64,000 nucleotides of DNA. Origin: Chinchilla lanigera (Eukaryota; Chordata; Mammalia; Rodentia; Chinchillidae). The position numbers and the translations under genes were made by a program. Below the pieces are notes generated by a model. The model was not told where the DNA came from. It did no database searches and saw only the letters and a list, made by a program, of their open reading frames with translations. Shown piece after piece: positions 47,262 through 58,625 of this stretch (positions are counted from its first letter, which is position 1; each line of letters opens with the position of its first letter). The stretch is from positions 14,462,360-14,526,359 of the forward strand of contig NW_004955417.1 in the NCBI RefSeq assembly GCF_000276665.1, read 5' to 3'.

Positions 47262-47650
47262 AGAAGCCCAGGATCTGTCCGTGCCGCCGCTGCTCCCTCC
47301 CCAGACTCCTCTCCACGCCTCCCACCCGAGGGTCCCACCCCACCCCTCCTCTGATCCCACCTCTGCACTTGCTGCAGCCAGCCACGCCTGCAGCTCCGGG
47401 GAGTTAACTATTCTTCCGGAGGACTGAGAACTATAGAAAGCCACACCACCACGCCCCATTCACCAAGAGCATTTGCTAGTTTCTTGTAGATATTCACAGC
47501 TCATTTTAGAGCTCTGTACATAGTGTCATGGGTCTTCGTTTTGTTGTTTTTTGTATCTTGTTGGATGCACCCAGATATGGAAAATGGAAGCCAAATTTAT
47601 CTTTAAAGACTGTATTTTCAAAATAAAAGTTTTTCTTGTTTGTTTCAACA
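47262..47650 (+). other. OSR2: OSR2 3'UTR
   Basis: About 390 nt, pyrimidine-rich at first (CTCC/CCCACC) and then AT-rich. Cleavage is expected 10-25 nt beyond the AATAAA at 47622, followed by the GT-rich CTTGTTTGTTT. Confidence 0.8.
47622..47627 (+). terminator. OSR2: Polyadenylation signal AATAAA of OSR2
   Basis: Canonical AATAAA, with a downstream T/GT-rich element (TTTTTCTTGTTTGTTTC). It is the only canonical signal close to the stop codon. Confidence 0.9.
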
Positions 47651-50290
47651 CTCCTACAAAAGTGTCTCCTTGAAAAGTGTCTCACTATTCAACTTCTATT
47701 TTTTCTCTGGATTCTGGGAGAGTGGGATGTCTCTTAAAAATTCAATATGGAAGGGTGACCTTCGTTCCTAGGTTTTGAAACAGGACTTCTCACATATTCC
47801 TACTGAAATTTAGCCCTTCTCTTTCTGTACTGTGGCATTTGGCATTGGACAATTGTGCTGCCTCTTTGTTTTCCAAAGATATTAAGATGGATAGCCTTAG
47901 GTTTCATTACCTTTCATTATTCCAATTCCTCGTGTCTTATTTTTTCAGATAAGAGCAATATGATAGCCCATTATTAATAACATGTACCTCCAGTGGCTGC
48001 CACCCTGGAAAGCCTAGGGTGGGATGAATTGTAAAGCAAGGGGAGAAAGGCAAGCTTCTCACCACTTTCTAGAAGTCCGTGACCTGTTGTCAAAGTTTAT
48101 GATGGGCAACTTCTCCTGCCATTAGACTTTGAACAATATGATTTATCACTGCAAGCAGAGACTTTATCCTGCTTTCTGGGGAGAGGTCTGAAATCCTCCT
48201 ACAGAAGAGTTCAGGAAGATACACCCTTCGAGAAGATGGGGAGATGAGGAGGAAGGAGAAACTACTTAGCTCTATTTGCACATAATATTTCTTTCCAAGG
48301 TTAGAGATCGTTGCTGCTAGAAGGTCGGAATTTCTTCACAAAACAGTTAGGTCACTAGCAAGGTTTCCATCACTGGCTGGCCTTTTGTCCCTGGGAAAAT
48401 ATCAGAGTTGCAAGTTACTCTAGGCAGAAAGCCCGTGGCAAATGCATTATCACCTTCTCAGGCGTTTCAGTCTTTCCCAAATGGTTCCTAAGGATTATGA
48501 CAATAGTATAATGACAACCCAAAAGGCTTTGAGTAGAGATAAACAGCAGTATTATGTATAGTATAGGAAGGGAAATGACTGGATTTAAAGAGGGGTGAGC
48601 AGAGGAAACGATGGTGCAGTGTGCCTATAAGTTCTCACAAACCGTTTACTACTGAACAATAGGGTCAATTAGACATTCTCACATTTTAAAAAATTTGTAC
48701 ATTTGTGAGGGAATGTCATGTTTAACTTTCAGTGTTATATAGGCAACATGTCCAATACTTCTACCGTGGAGTCCTCCAGAGGGATAGGGCTAGGTGCAAA
48801 GTTTATCACCAGTGCCTTTTTCAATACAACTTACTAGGAGGTTTCACCCTGCTGCTCACCCTGTTCTCAGGGAAGCTGGCTGGAAGTTATTTCTGCATCT
48901 CACTGGAAATGATTTCTTGCCAACAAAGTGTCTATGCACCTATCCATATGTCTAATGCACAACTAAATGCATTCCCCATCATGAGATGAGCCCAAAGCCT
49001 TCACTAAGGACAAGGGGCAGGTAAGGAATATGGAGTGCATGTGTGTTTGGTATTTAGAGCAATGAAATCACTGTTTGTTTTCTTTTGTTTGTACAGAATT
49101 AACTCAGTGACCTCTTCTACCCCTACTCTCTCAAGATCCTGACTGGCTTGGCACAGAAGGTTTGAATACTTTAGGGTAGGGTTACACATTGACTACCTTG
49201 AAAGCCCCCTAATCCTGCCGGCTTCTTCCATATAGTCAGTCAAAGCCCCACCCACCTCTACTGACTATGAGTGTCACAGTCCCATTGCACAGGGTTCAGT
49301 CGAATTATCAAGGAATGACCCTTGCTCGCTATTAAGCTACAAGCATGTCCTTGAGGTCCCTGCCACAGGGTTACATAGGCGTAACCAGAATACTGCTCCT
49401 CTCCATTTATTTTAGTTGAAGAAACAGGAGTCAGAGTGAAAGATGAAGGGCAGAAGAGAAAGTGAAGAAAGCATTTCTTTTTCCCATACAAATATTATTT
49501 CAAAAGTTAAGATTAATTTACTTAGAATTCATTCCCTTACTCACTATTTTAACAAGTGCTTATGACATGCTTTTTGTGTGCCAAGCCCTGCGCCAGGTTC
49601 TCCTGACTTTTATTATCAGTTTTTGCCTTGTCATATCTACTGGCAAGTTTTTGGAGTCTTGACTACTTGCATAATTTAAAAATCTATGATAGGGCTTAAT
49701 TTAACAGCTCCCTTCAACCCAGATTTAAAGCCAGCATCGGTGTAGACTCAGAAAAGACCTAGCTTCTGTCAGAGCAAATTCCACACATTCTTCATGATTT
49801 CAGATGAAGTGTGGCTTCCCCTCCAAATTCTAGATTTCGTTTTGTTTTTTACAATGTATAAGTATACAGGAAATTAGTCTTATGCGAGACAAACTTGTAA
49901 GATGTCATCAGGAAAATGAGATCTCGTATCTTAGGAAGTTAGTCTGCTGGTTTTTCTTGGTTCAGCAGAGTCATTATTTGAGTTTTAGATTAGCTTATGT
50001 TTTCCTTACACCTTCTCCCATAGTCAACTTATGAACCAATGCTCCTGGCAAGAGACCAAGAGGAGGAAATATCATGAGTCATAATCATAGTGCTAAAGAA
50101 CTTCATGAAAAACAGTTCAGGTTTTATCATCTATATGTGAATTTGTAAAAATAATTTCTACAAGTGAATTGCATTGTAATCAATTGTTAATGTAAAATTA
50201 TGAATGTGTGTTAGATGCTCTTACTGATGCTAATCTTAAAATGTAGGTCATTTTAGTACTAGTTTATTTTTTTTAATATTTATTTGTTGA
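47651..50290. other. OSR2 downstream region, transposon-poor
   Basis: No SINE or clear LINE. A weak L2-like phrase is seen near 49575-49600 (TGTGCCAAGCCCTGCGCCAG). No gene supported. It could hold regulatory DNA for OSR2. Confidence 0.45.
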
Positions 50291-50459
50291 AGTCTTGGGC
50301 ATTGAACACAGGGCCTGAACTATATCTCCAACCCTTTTTACTTTTTATTTTGGGACAAGGTCTGGCTGAATTCCTAAGTTGCCCAGACTGGGCTCAAACT
50401 TGCAATTCTCTTGCCTCAGCCTACCAGAATGCTGGGGTTATGAATTAACATGCCATGCT
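50291..50459 (-). mobile_element. Composite SINE (B1-like plus ID-like), antisense
   Basis: In this orientation the ID half comes first (GGGCATTGAACACAGGGCC, CTATATCTCCAACCC) and the 7SL half second (GGGACAAGGTCTGGCTGAAT, GCCCAGACTGGGCTCAAACT, CTTGCCTCAGCCTACC). Diverged, so old. It is the first SINE downstream of OSR2. Confidence 0.75.
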
Positions 50460-50669
50460 TGTGTTTTATAATTACAGTAATTATACTTGTTATTTTGCAC
50501 AGGTACATTCTCTAAGAGGAGGCTTTTCTAAAATTTGACTCTTAGGCAACTGAATAATTAAAAAGTCAATGAATCTAATGTTTCAAACTAAAAACAGCCC
50601 TGACTACTAGCAGTGAGGAAATCAGAACTAGTTACTGGGAATTTCTCCTGTTCACTTTTTTCTTGTTAT

Positions 50670-50815
50670 TTTGTTTTGTTTTTTGAGACAAGGACTCATA
50701 TATAGGTCAGATTGGCCTTGAACTCACTGTGTAGCCCAGGCTGGCCTGGAACTTACATGGTCTTGACTCATTCTTCCAAGTGCTGAGATTACAAGTATGC
50801 ACCACCATGCCTGGG
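50670..50815 (-). mobile_element. B1-type SINE, antisense
   Basis: TTTTGTTTTGTTTTTTGAGAC, CAGATTGGCCTTGAACTCAC, GTAGCCCAGGCTGGCCTGGA, GCTGAGATTACAAGTATGC and CACCATGCCTGGG. Confidence 0.9.
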
Positions 50816-51030
50816 TTGTTTTGTTCATTTTTAGATGTTAGCATAGACATTTGGATCTCTTCATTTAAATAATATTCAATCAGTTACCGCTGCCTTAACT
50901 TTTATTTTAGAGGGGCAGCCTATCCTTGGCAGGCAATTGGGAAATATTAGTTAATGAAGATTATCCACACGGCTGACTAGATGCATTTGGATTGAATACT
51001 GTGTAGAATCTATAGCAAAAAAAAGGTTCA

Positions 51031-51138
51031 CACAATTTAGCAAAACTCTGACTCAAAAATGAAAAAAATAAAAAGGTGGGGGACATAGCTCAGTAAAAAG
51101 ACCTTGGGTTTGACTCCTCAGTACTAAAGAAAAAGAAG
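51031..51138 (+). mobile_element. 5'-truncated composite SINE
   Basis: The 7SL 3' end (ACAATTTAGCAAAACTCTGA, CTCAAAAAT) is followed by an A-rich linker and the ID half (GGGGGACATAGCTCAG, TTGGGTTTGACTCCTCAGTA). It has the same architecture as at 7717 and 11366, but diverged. Confidence 0.6.
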
Positions 51139-52726
51139 CAAATTTAATACTTCAATAGTATTGGTTTAGTAGCTTCCTTTTCTTATTACCAAACTAATTT
51201 TATTATTATAAGGAAAGAGAAGACTTGATGTAACTATGTAACACATTGCAAACAAATGAATTTTATATTTTAGAGAATTATTTATGTTCATTTTTATTAG
51301 TGTGCTATAAAGTATTTCCCAGTTTTTCACCAAAGATGTACCTTGCTACTAATAACCACTCTGCTAACAGCAATGAGCAATAAATAGAGATTCAGCATGA
51401 TTAAACTTTGATGACCTGAGATATTTGAAATTCATCCCTGTCTCTTTTCTATTGCTTTTTGGATTTTCTCCCCTACACAAAGTACCTTATTATCTAAGCC
51501 ATGTAGATTTTTTCTTGAAACTATCCGAGACAAAAACTGATAGTAAAAGTCTGTACAGTAACCCAATTAAGCAGAAAATTGTTAAGCAATTATTAAGTTC
51601 TTAAGTAAATTAGGCCTGTTAGCATGCAAGAAACAGAAATAGCAACTAAAATGGATACAATAGGATATTTATCTTCTCATATTACAAGAAGTCACAATGC
51701 AAGATTTAGAAATTTGTAATTAGTTGGAGTAACAAGATAATGTGGGGCCAGTTCTTCCCACTTTTCTATCCTACTATCTTCAGTGCATACACTAGGTGAC
51801 CTTCATAGACTCAAGATGGCCACACCAGCTCCAGTTTCCTTCTCACACACATTCCATGGGCAGAAAAGAATTATTTCTTCCTTGTACCACTTTTTTGACA
51901 CTGAGAATCTCTTCCACAAATTCAACTTGTAGACTTGCTCTTGTCTTATTGGCCAGATGTAAGTCATCTGGCCCTTCTTCAGCCAGTCACTGACAAGGGA
52001 ATAGAATTAGACCATGATTGGCTAAGTCCAAATAAAAATCATCTTCTACACATGGAAACCCATGAGTATCTGAAAAAACCTGCATTCTTTTAGCAGGGAA
52101 GATAGGAGAACTGGTTTTGTTAATATTAGGCAGATGGGAAAAAACAAAGTTCCCATTAATAACCTTGTGTTAGGAGATGCTGAAGTTAGATGCAGGAATC
52201 TTAGCAGCATATACAGAATCATGTGAACTATATAAAACAAACAAGACCTTCCAGAAGCTATGCAGAAATAAAGACTAGCAGGAAATATACCAGAATGTTA
52301 ATAGCAGCTATTCATAAATGACAAACCAAGGTTACCTTTTCCATCTTTTTTTCTTATTTTTCAACTCTTTCACAATGAGCACGTTACTTTTGTTAAAGGA
52401 AAACTGTATCACACGTTATTTTTAAAATCTAAAATAAAGCCTTAATTTTCCTCAATGTATTTACTGTTTAATCTTGGTTTATTAGCTCTAACTAGTCCTT
52501 GCTTGTTTCTTTTCACACACCGACATAAATCTTCATGTTGTTTTTAAACTATTCATTTAATGTAGTTTTACATCTTTATTTCTGGTTTTTCTTTCTTCCA
52601 TTTCCATTTGGAACTCCTTTTCCTATCTTTTCTCTTCTCTAGATTTCTTTTTCTTGGTTCTATATCTTCTCTCCTTTAAAGAGCCTTTAAAGAGTAACAA
52701 CCCTCTAAGAGCCTCAATAATCTAGC
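51139..52726. other. Intergenic, no recognised feature
   Basis: AT-rich. No gene or assigned repeat. Confidence 0.4.
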
Positions 52727-52893
52727 TCACTGTTCCTCAAGGTGTCAGCATTACCATTGTCCAAGGTACTTATTTCTGGGCCCTTCCCAATCCAGTGGGT
52801 GAATTGGAATTTCGAGTGATAAAGTCTAAGAACTCTGTGTTTTAAACAAACACTTCAGGTAGTTCTTATGTGTATTAGAGACGGAGAACTTCT
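52727..52893. repeat. MER5-like hAT DNA transposon fossil
   Basis: CTCACTGTTCCTCAAGGTGT, TTTCTGGGCCCTTCCCAATC, AACTCTGTGTTTTAAACAAAC and CTTCAGGTAGTTCTTATG, with a GGAGAACTTCTG end. More diverged than the copy at 34918. Confidence 0.55.
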
Positions 52894-53449
52894 GAGTTAG
52901 CCTTTGACTCCGACATTCCCTTTATCTTATCCATCAGCCATTTACTATGTGCTTACCGTAATAAAAATAAAACAAATCTCAACCCACTTTACTTATTTAT
53001 ACACTGTCCTTGAAGCTGTCAAATTTCCCTCTGCTTTGATTCTTACTGCTCTTCGATGGCTGCTTCCACCTACTTTTCTTTTTTATTGTGGCTGATCCAA
53101 ATTTCAATCTTTTCTTTTCATATAAAGACTCTTTTTGGCTTTGATATTTTATTTTTTTATTCCCTTAATCCATCATTAAATTCAGAGATTGTAATAGGAA
53201 TGCAATAACTAAAATGAAAAAAGACAGTAAAATAATTTTTTTCAATTTATTAATTGAAATGTTACCACTAAGTGACTTTTTACTTCAGCTTCTGTATGAA
53301 GAATATTAATTTGCTATAGCAATGATTTTTATGGTATGAGTGTGTGTGCTGGTTATAAAAATTAGAGAAAATCTAAATTGCTTTTTTGATTTTTTTTTTA
53401 TATTAACATCATACTAAAATACCAGAGCAGAAGCCCATTTTATGAGAGA
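52894..53449. other. Intergenic, no recognised feature
   Basis: AT-rich, no gene or repeat assigned. Confidence 0.4.
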
Positions 53450-53640
53450 GCCATGAACATAAAATCAGAAGATGGGTTTAATTTGTTTTAAGTTCCAGAA
53501 CTATTTATGGACAAGACATTTAACATCCCTGATACTCAGTTTTTCATTTATAAAATAAGAATTTACACTACACAATTTATAATATCCTGTCTAGCTTGTT
53601 AAGATTTATGATTCTCATTGAAAAATGTACAACTACAGTT
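53450..53640 (+). repeat. MIR-type element
   Basis: AAAATCAGAAGATGGGTTTA, AAGTTCCAGAACTATTTATG, GACATTTAACATCCCTGATA and CTCAGTTTTTCATTTATAAA follow MIR order. Confidence 0.6.
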
Positions 53641-53847
53641 TTAGAAAAACTGTGGACTGCACAAAAGCTAGAAAATAACAAATCATATCACTTGTGCTCC
53701 ATAAAAATATTTAGTTCAATAAAAATAAACATTATCCCTTAAACTGTCATGTCATTTGTTTTCTTAAAACTGTTGGAATTTCAGAGATTCTGCAGAAAAC
53801 TATTGATTGAAAATTATGTTTTTAATACCAAAACATAAATGTATTTC

Positions 53848-53950
53848 TTTTCTTTTTCTTTTTTTGTTTTTTTTTGGTACTGGGAATCAAACTCAGGACC
53901 CTGTCCTTGCCAGGCAGGTACTTGTGCTGCTGAGCTATATCCCCGGCCCT
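53848..53950 (-). mobile_element. ID-type SINE, antisense
   Basis: A T-rich tail, GGTACTGGGAATCAAACTC, CTTGCCAGGCAGGTACTTGT and GCTGAGCTATATCCCCGGCCC. Target duplication not certain. Confidence 0.88.
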
Positions 53951-55659
53951 GTATTTATTTTCAAATGACAAAAAAAATAAAAAAATATCAAACAATACAA
54001 GTATATAAAGTATGTCTCTTATGATTCTTTCTTACCTCATTAGCATACTAATTAATCCTCTTAATTCTATTCCTCAGAGGTAGCCTGTATGTACCTTTTT
54101 GGTGTATATTCCCAAACATTTGCTATGGATATGTAGGACACACACAAGCACACAGACACACACACAGTACTATGCTATTTTGTGATTCCTCTAATAGTCA
54201 AACAATATAAATTGGGTCCATTTTTCTGTATCAGTGTAAGTAGATCTGCCTCTAAGATAAAGAAGAAAAAAACCAAAACAAAGACTTTTAACCTAAGGAT
54301 TAGCTTTTAGATTTTAACATAGAGAAATATGAAAATCGTTTTGTTATTGAAATTATTTACAAAACACCGTCCTTAACTGACAGCCTTTATTTAGTCCCTC
54401 TTCTTCATGAAGGCAGCTGAGAGAGTGCCTGAAGGGTTTTGAGGATTCTTCAAGGTGTGTCATATTATGGTTCACATCAGTGCACATTGATATACCTCCC
54501 TGGCAAGAGCTGAAAGATACAGTTCTTAAATCCCCTGCTGACCCATTATCCATGGATCATTGACAAGATAGAATGTAATAGCTCCTGTCTTTTTACCAAG
54601 ATAAACTTCCCAGTGAAACTGGACTTGTCATGCCCTACATCTTTTATCCAAATAAGAAAATTAATCTAGGTAAAAGGAACTATATCAAGTAGATATTACA
54701 CATACTCTCATGTTCTTTAGAATTTTTAATTTTTATTGAATAAGGAAACAGTAGTTGTTTCTCTGCAGAGACTGAGACTATAACCTACCTTCTAAATAGA
54801 AATACAAGGCCAAATGAATAGCACAGGATCTAGCATTTGGAATGTCATGTAAAACTAATGGACATTTTGCTCACTTAAGGACAGCATAAAAATAGTAATT
54901 TAGTTGGCATTATGGACCAGAATTTAACGCTTCCTATTCTCTTGCCCTAAAAAAGTTAGTGCTTCTCTGTCTTAAAATTATTTCATTTGTGAACTGGGTC
55001 ATAAAGAGTCATAGCTCTCAAAGGGACTTATTAACAGCCTCTGCAATATTTACCATGTGGCACTGTGCTTTCGCAACATCACATATTGACAGTGCTATGT
55101 TGTAAATATTATAATGTGATGACAGGACATGGCCATGTTTTTATGTGTTTCTGATCTAGGTCCATCTGACAGCTCCTTAACGTTAATCTTCTTGATTATT
55201 AAAAGGATTCTGCCTCATTTTTATCTGTGTAGAGATAGAAAAGATGAGACGTGGAAACTTGGCTCTTGTTAACTCGATTAGCATTTCATTTCCTGCCCAG
55301 ACCAAAAGAGAGAAAGAAAAGGAAAGCAATTTGACCAACCATCTTAGGACAAGTATCAGCAAGTGACTCAGGCACCGTGGCCTAGCCCTTCAACCTGGTG
55401 AGTCCACTAGAGAAACTCCAGTGCATCCAGAAAGTGAAAAGGGTAAGAATATTTTCTGAAATATTGTTTTTTGGTAGAGGAAAAGCATAAATGTCTACCA
55501 ACAGGAGACTAGATAAATTGAGAATATTTGCATAATGGGTTATCACATACTACATAAAATGACGGATTGTTGTTGTATGTGTTAAACACTTAACATGGGG
55601 AAAAGCAAGTTGGGGAATGACAAGTGATTATCTTCCATGTGGTTGTAAGACATGATATA
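53951..55659. other. Intergenic, no recognised feature
   Basis: A short CA-rich run lies at about 54139-54166. No gene or clear transposon. The frame at 54353-54553 (-) is unsupported. Confidence 0.4.
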
Positions 55660-55677
55660 CAGTTTATATAACTATAG

Positions 55678-55776
55678 GGGCTGAGGATTTAGCTCAGCGG
55701 CACAGCACCTGCCTGGCAAATGCAAGGTCGTGAGTTCGATTCCTGGTACTGGAAAAAAAACAAAAAAAAGAATTCC
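55678..55776 (+). mobile_element. ID-type SINE
   Basis: GGGCTGAGGATTTAGCTCAG, CACCTGCCTGGCAAATGCAA, GAGTTCGATTCCTGGTACTG and an A-rich tail. The 18-bp target duplication CAGTTTATATAACTATAG is at 55660-55677 and 55777-55794. Confidence 0.96.
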
Positions 55777-56054
55777 CAGTTTATATAACTATAGTGTAAG
55801 TATAAAATGTTCGTGGAAATAATGAACACTAAAATCAAGACAGTGGTTACATTTGAGGAGAAAGAAGAAAGATATTACAACTAATACACATTGGGGGGGA
55901 CTTCAATTGTATTTATATTTTACTTCTTAAAAGATATATGAAGCAATAAAACTGAATGATGGATGTATAGGTGTTTATTATGGTTATCTTTGTGCTTTTC
56001 TATGTGCTTGGAATTTTTCATAATAAACTTTTCTTTTCAGTTTTCTAGAGTCTC

Positions 56055-56100
56055 ATGAATGCTAAGTAAGGGTTCTATCATTGAGCTACACGTGCAGCCC
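56055..56100 (-). repeat. Degenerate ID-like fragment
   Basis: ATGAATGCTAAGTAAGGGTT, CTATCATTGAGCTACACGTG and CAGCCC read as the reverse complement of an old ID core. Confidence 0.5.
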
Positions 56101-56125
56101 ATAAACTTTTTTTCCCCAAGAATCA

Positions 56126-56310
56126 GCCAGGCACAGTGATATACACCTGTAATCCCAGCACTTGGGAGGTTGAGGCAAGAGGATCATAAGTTCAAGTTTC
56201 CTCTGGACAATTTAGTGAGACCCTGACTCAAAATAAAAAACAATAAAGAAGTGTTGGAGATGTTGCTCAGTGGTAGAGTATCCCTGGACTCCATCTCCAG
56301 GACCACAAAC
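56126..56310 (+). mobile_element. Composite SINE: B1-like plus ID-like
   Basis: GCCAGGCACAGTGATATACA, GTAATCCCAGCACTTGGGAG, GAGACCCTGACTC, an A-rich linker, then GTTGGAGATGTTGCTCAGTG and CTGGACTCCATCTCCAGG. Fourth instance of the same 7SL-then-tRNA order. Confidence 0.8.
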
Positions 56311-56348
56311 AATAACAACAACATCAACAGCAAAGAATCGGATAGTGC

Positions 56349-56418
56349 CAGGCCAGATAGTTCAGCAGCACAAGTACCTGCCTGGCAAGCAAAAGGTCCT
56401 GAGTTCAATTCCCAGTAC

Positions 56419-56454
<36 letters not shown>

Positions 56455-56467
56455 AAAAACAAAAAAA
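56349..56467 (+). mobile_element. ID-type SINE with long A-tail
   Basis: GCCAGATAGTTCAGCAGCAC, TACCTGCCTGGCAAGCAAAA, GAGTTCAATTCCCAGTACC and an A-run of more than 30. It is flanked by AAAGAATCGGATAGTGC at 56332-56348 and AAAGAATCAGATAGTGC at 56468-56484. Confidence 0.94.
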
Positions 56468-56484
56468 AAAGAATCAGATAGTGC

Positions 56485-56919
56485 TGAGAGGAACTCGGTC
56501 ACACTGTGACAGTGAGGATTCACCAGTACACTAGCGAGACAAGGTTTGTCCACACTTGGACCTTACATCCTACTGAACAGAGACCTAATTAAAAAGAAAG
56601 AAAGATAGTAAAAGGGGCCACACCAAGGATTTCTTGTCATTTGAGGGTGAGAAAACTGAGGAGCACAAAAGTTAAGTGAACTTGGCAAGTTGCAAACTCT
56701 AGAATATTGCCTTTCTTCTCTGTCTTTCCACATACTTCTGTTTTCCCCTGGATATTCTGTAATTTAATGTTATTCTAATTACTGATGATGTTAGGCATAA
56801 ACACTGAGGGTGTCCTACATGTTTTGTTTTGCCATCCCAATTTAAGTTATAAGGTGCAAGTTTATTTAATACTAAAATCCTAACTAAATAGCCTTAAAAT
56901 TATTGGAATATTTGGAACA
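56485..56919. other. Intergenic, no recognised feature
   Basis: No gene or repeat assigned. Confidence 0.4.
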
Positions 56920-57100
56920 TTACATTAAATTTACACAACCTTCTCAGTAGGTAGGTCAGCATTATCTTCATCTCATAGGTGAAGAAAGAGATGAATGGGG
57001 GAGTACTATGGGGTGGAGTAAATTGCCTAAGGCTGTGTAGGTAATAAGAGTGACAGGTTCTGGATCAGAATTCAGAACTCTGGCTAATCCAATGCAAAAT
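56920..57100 (-). repeat. MIR element, antisense
   Basis: CTCAGTAGGTAGGTCAGCAT, TATCTTCATCTCATAGGTGA, TAAATTGCCTAAGGCTGTGT and GATCAGAATTCAGAACTCTG match antisense MIR order. Confidence 0.7.
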
Positions 57101-57245
57101 CTTGAACACCTTTCTTTCTGATTTGCCTTTTCTGGTTGATGTGCCTCACTTTCACCCATTTCTGTAAAGTCAACACTAGTCTTTTGAATACTGTAAATAA
57201 AGGGCCCTTAACACTAATATCTGGTCAGATAAATTGAGTATTTGT

Positions 57246-57400
57246 TCTTTTTTTTTTGTTTTTGGAGACAGGGTCTCACTCTGTAGTATAGGCTGGCCTT
57301 GATCTCACTGTGTAGCCCAGGCTGGCCTTGAACTCAAGCAATCCTCCTCCCTCGGCCTCCTGAGTGCTGGGATTACAGGCATGTGCCACCACACCCAGCT
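57246..57400 (-). mobile_element. B1-type SINE, antisense
   Basis: A T-run, GGAGACAGGGTCTCACTCTG, both internal-duplication copies (TATAGGCTGGCCTTGATCTC and GCCCAGGCTGGCCTTGAACT), GCAATCCTCCTCCCTCGGC, GTGCTGGGATTACAGGC and CACCACACCCAGC. Confidence 0.95.
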
Positions 57401-58419
57401 GTTCACTTTCAAAATTGCAAATTTATTGGTAAAAATGCTTAATGTAATCTTTGTCTGCCCAACTATGCAAATGCTTCTCTTAAAATGGTCAAAACATATT
57501 CAGAGAAATCATTCCAATACTGTAACTAACTCTTCTATTTAAAGCTTTGAAGTCAGATTTCAGGTGAGCTTTTATACACAGTTGGCAAGTAAAGGGAGTA
57601 GAAGAACAAAATGATTATCGTGACCTAACGTGCTTAGATGATGTTATGATATCCATTCCTCTTACAAAATTCTAGCATTACTAAAGTTTCTATTAAGGTA
57701 ATTATTTTCAATTTTTTCTATTAAAATAATTGTTTTAATATTATGATAGCTGAAAGTGATTACTCCAGCTTCTTCTTCCTGGGTTCATTAAAAAAGAAAT
57801 GGTTGCTTATAGAAATGAAGTCCTCATTGGGAAAAATTATTCAGAGCAGAATTTAAATATCCAACATCAGAAAGTGGTGTAGTTTAACACTATCACTACT
57901 CAGGAGTCTATCAGCAGATTTTACCCCTGTGTACCACATGCTTCCTAACAAAGCTGCTTACAGGTTTATGCTGAAGGGCTCAGTATTGACTGCTACAGGA
58001 ATACTCCAGAATTACTTGCTTATTACCTTCATTTTCCAATGAATTCTTTCTTTTCTTAGCTGATGTGTGAAGCTAGCCTTCTAAGGACTTCTTCAGTGTC
58101 CTTATTAAGAACATCTGTAAAGAGCATCAGAATGAAGTGTTGAATTTCACCCATTTGGATTTCATTAAAGTGTCTATAGTTGTCAAGCATTTAGAAAGTC
58201 AAGGCACTAAGAGTTTGGGGTTTGACCCAAAGGAAATTGGTCTTCATTTTAAGGCTAAACAGGAGGAATAAATGAGCCAAAGTTTTTAAGGGAATAGAGT
58301 TTTTTTTTAAAAAAAATCATTCCTTTCAGATACATGCTCTTAAACAATGAAAGCTTAAATAGTCATAGATCCTAATAACAAGTTTTCCACCTTGCCAAAA
58401 CAAAGGATGGGTTTATTGC
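57401..58419. other. Intergenic, no recognised feature
   Basis: AT-rich, with no gene or SINE. Confidence 0.4.
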
Positions 58420-58625
58420 AGAGGTTCTTAACCCAGAGTTCATGGACCTTCTTGGATCCATAGGCTAACTTCAGAGAGTCCATAAACTCTGTGAAACTGT
58501 AAGCAAAATGTCACGTGCACACATATATATATATATACATATATCCCCCAGGAGAAAGGAAGCTGTAGGTTTCATCAGATTTTTCAAAGATGTCTCAGAT
58601 TCAAAAAACTGTTAAGAAATGTTTG
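58420..58625. repeat. Possible non-autonomous DNA transposon fossil with (TA)n insert
   Basis: CAGAGGTTCTTAACCCAGAG, TTCATGGACCTTCTTGGATC and the end ACTGTTAAGAAATG are suggestive of a MER-type hAT relic. An ATATATAT run lies at 58524-58543. Confidence 0.4.
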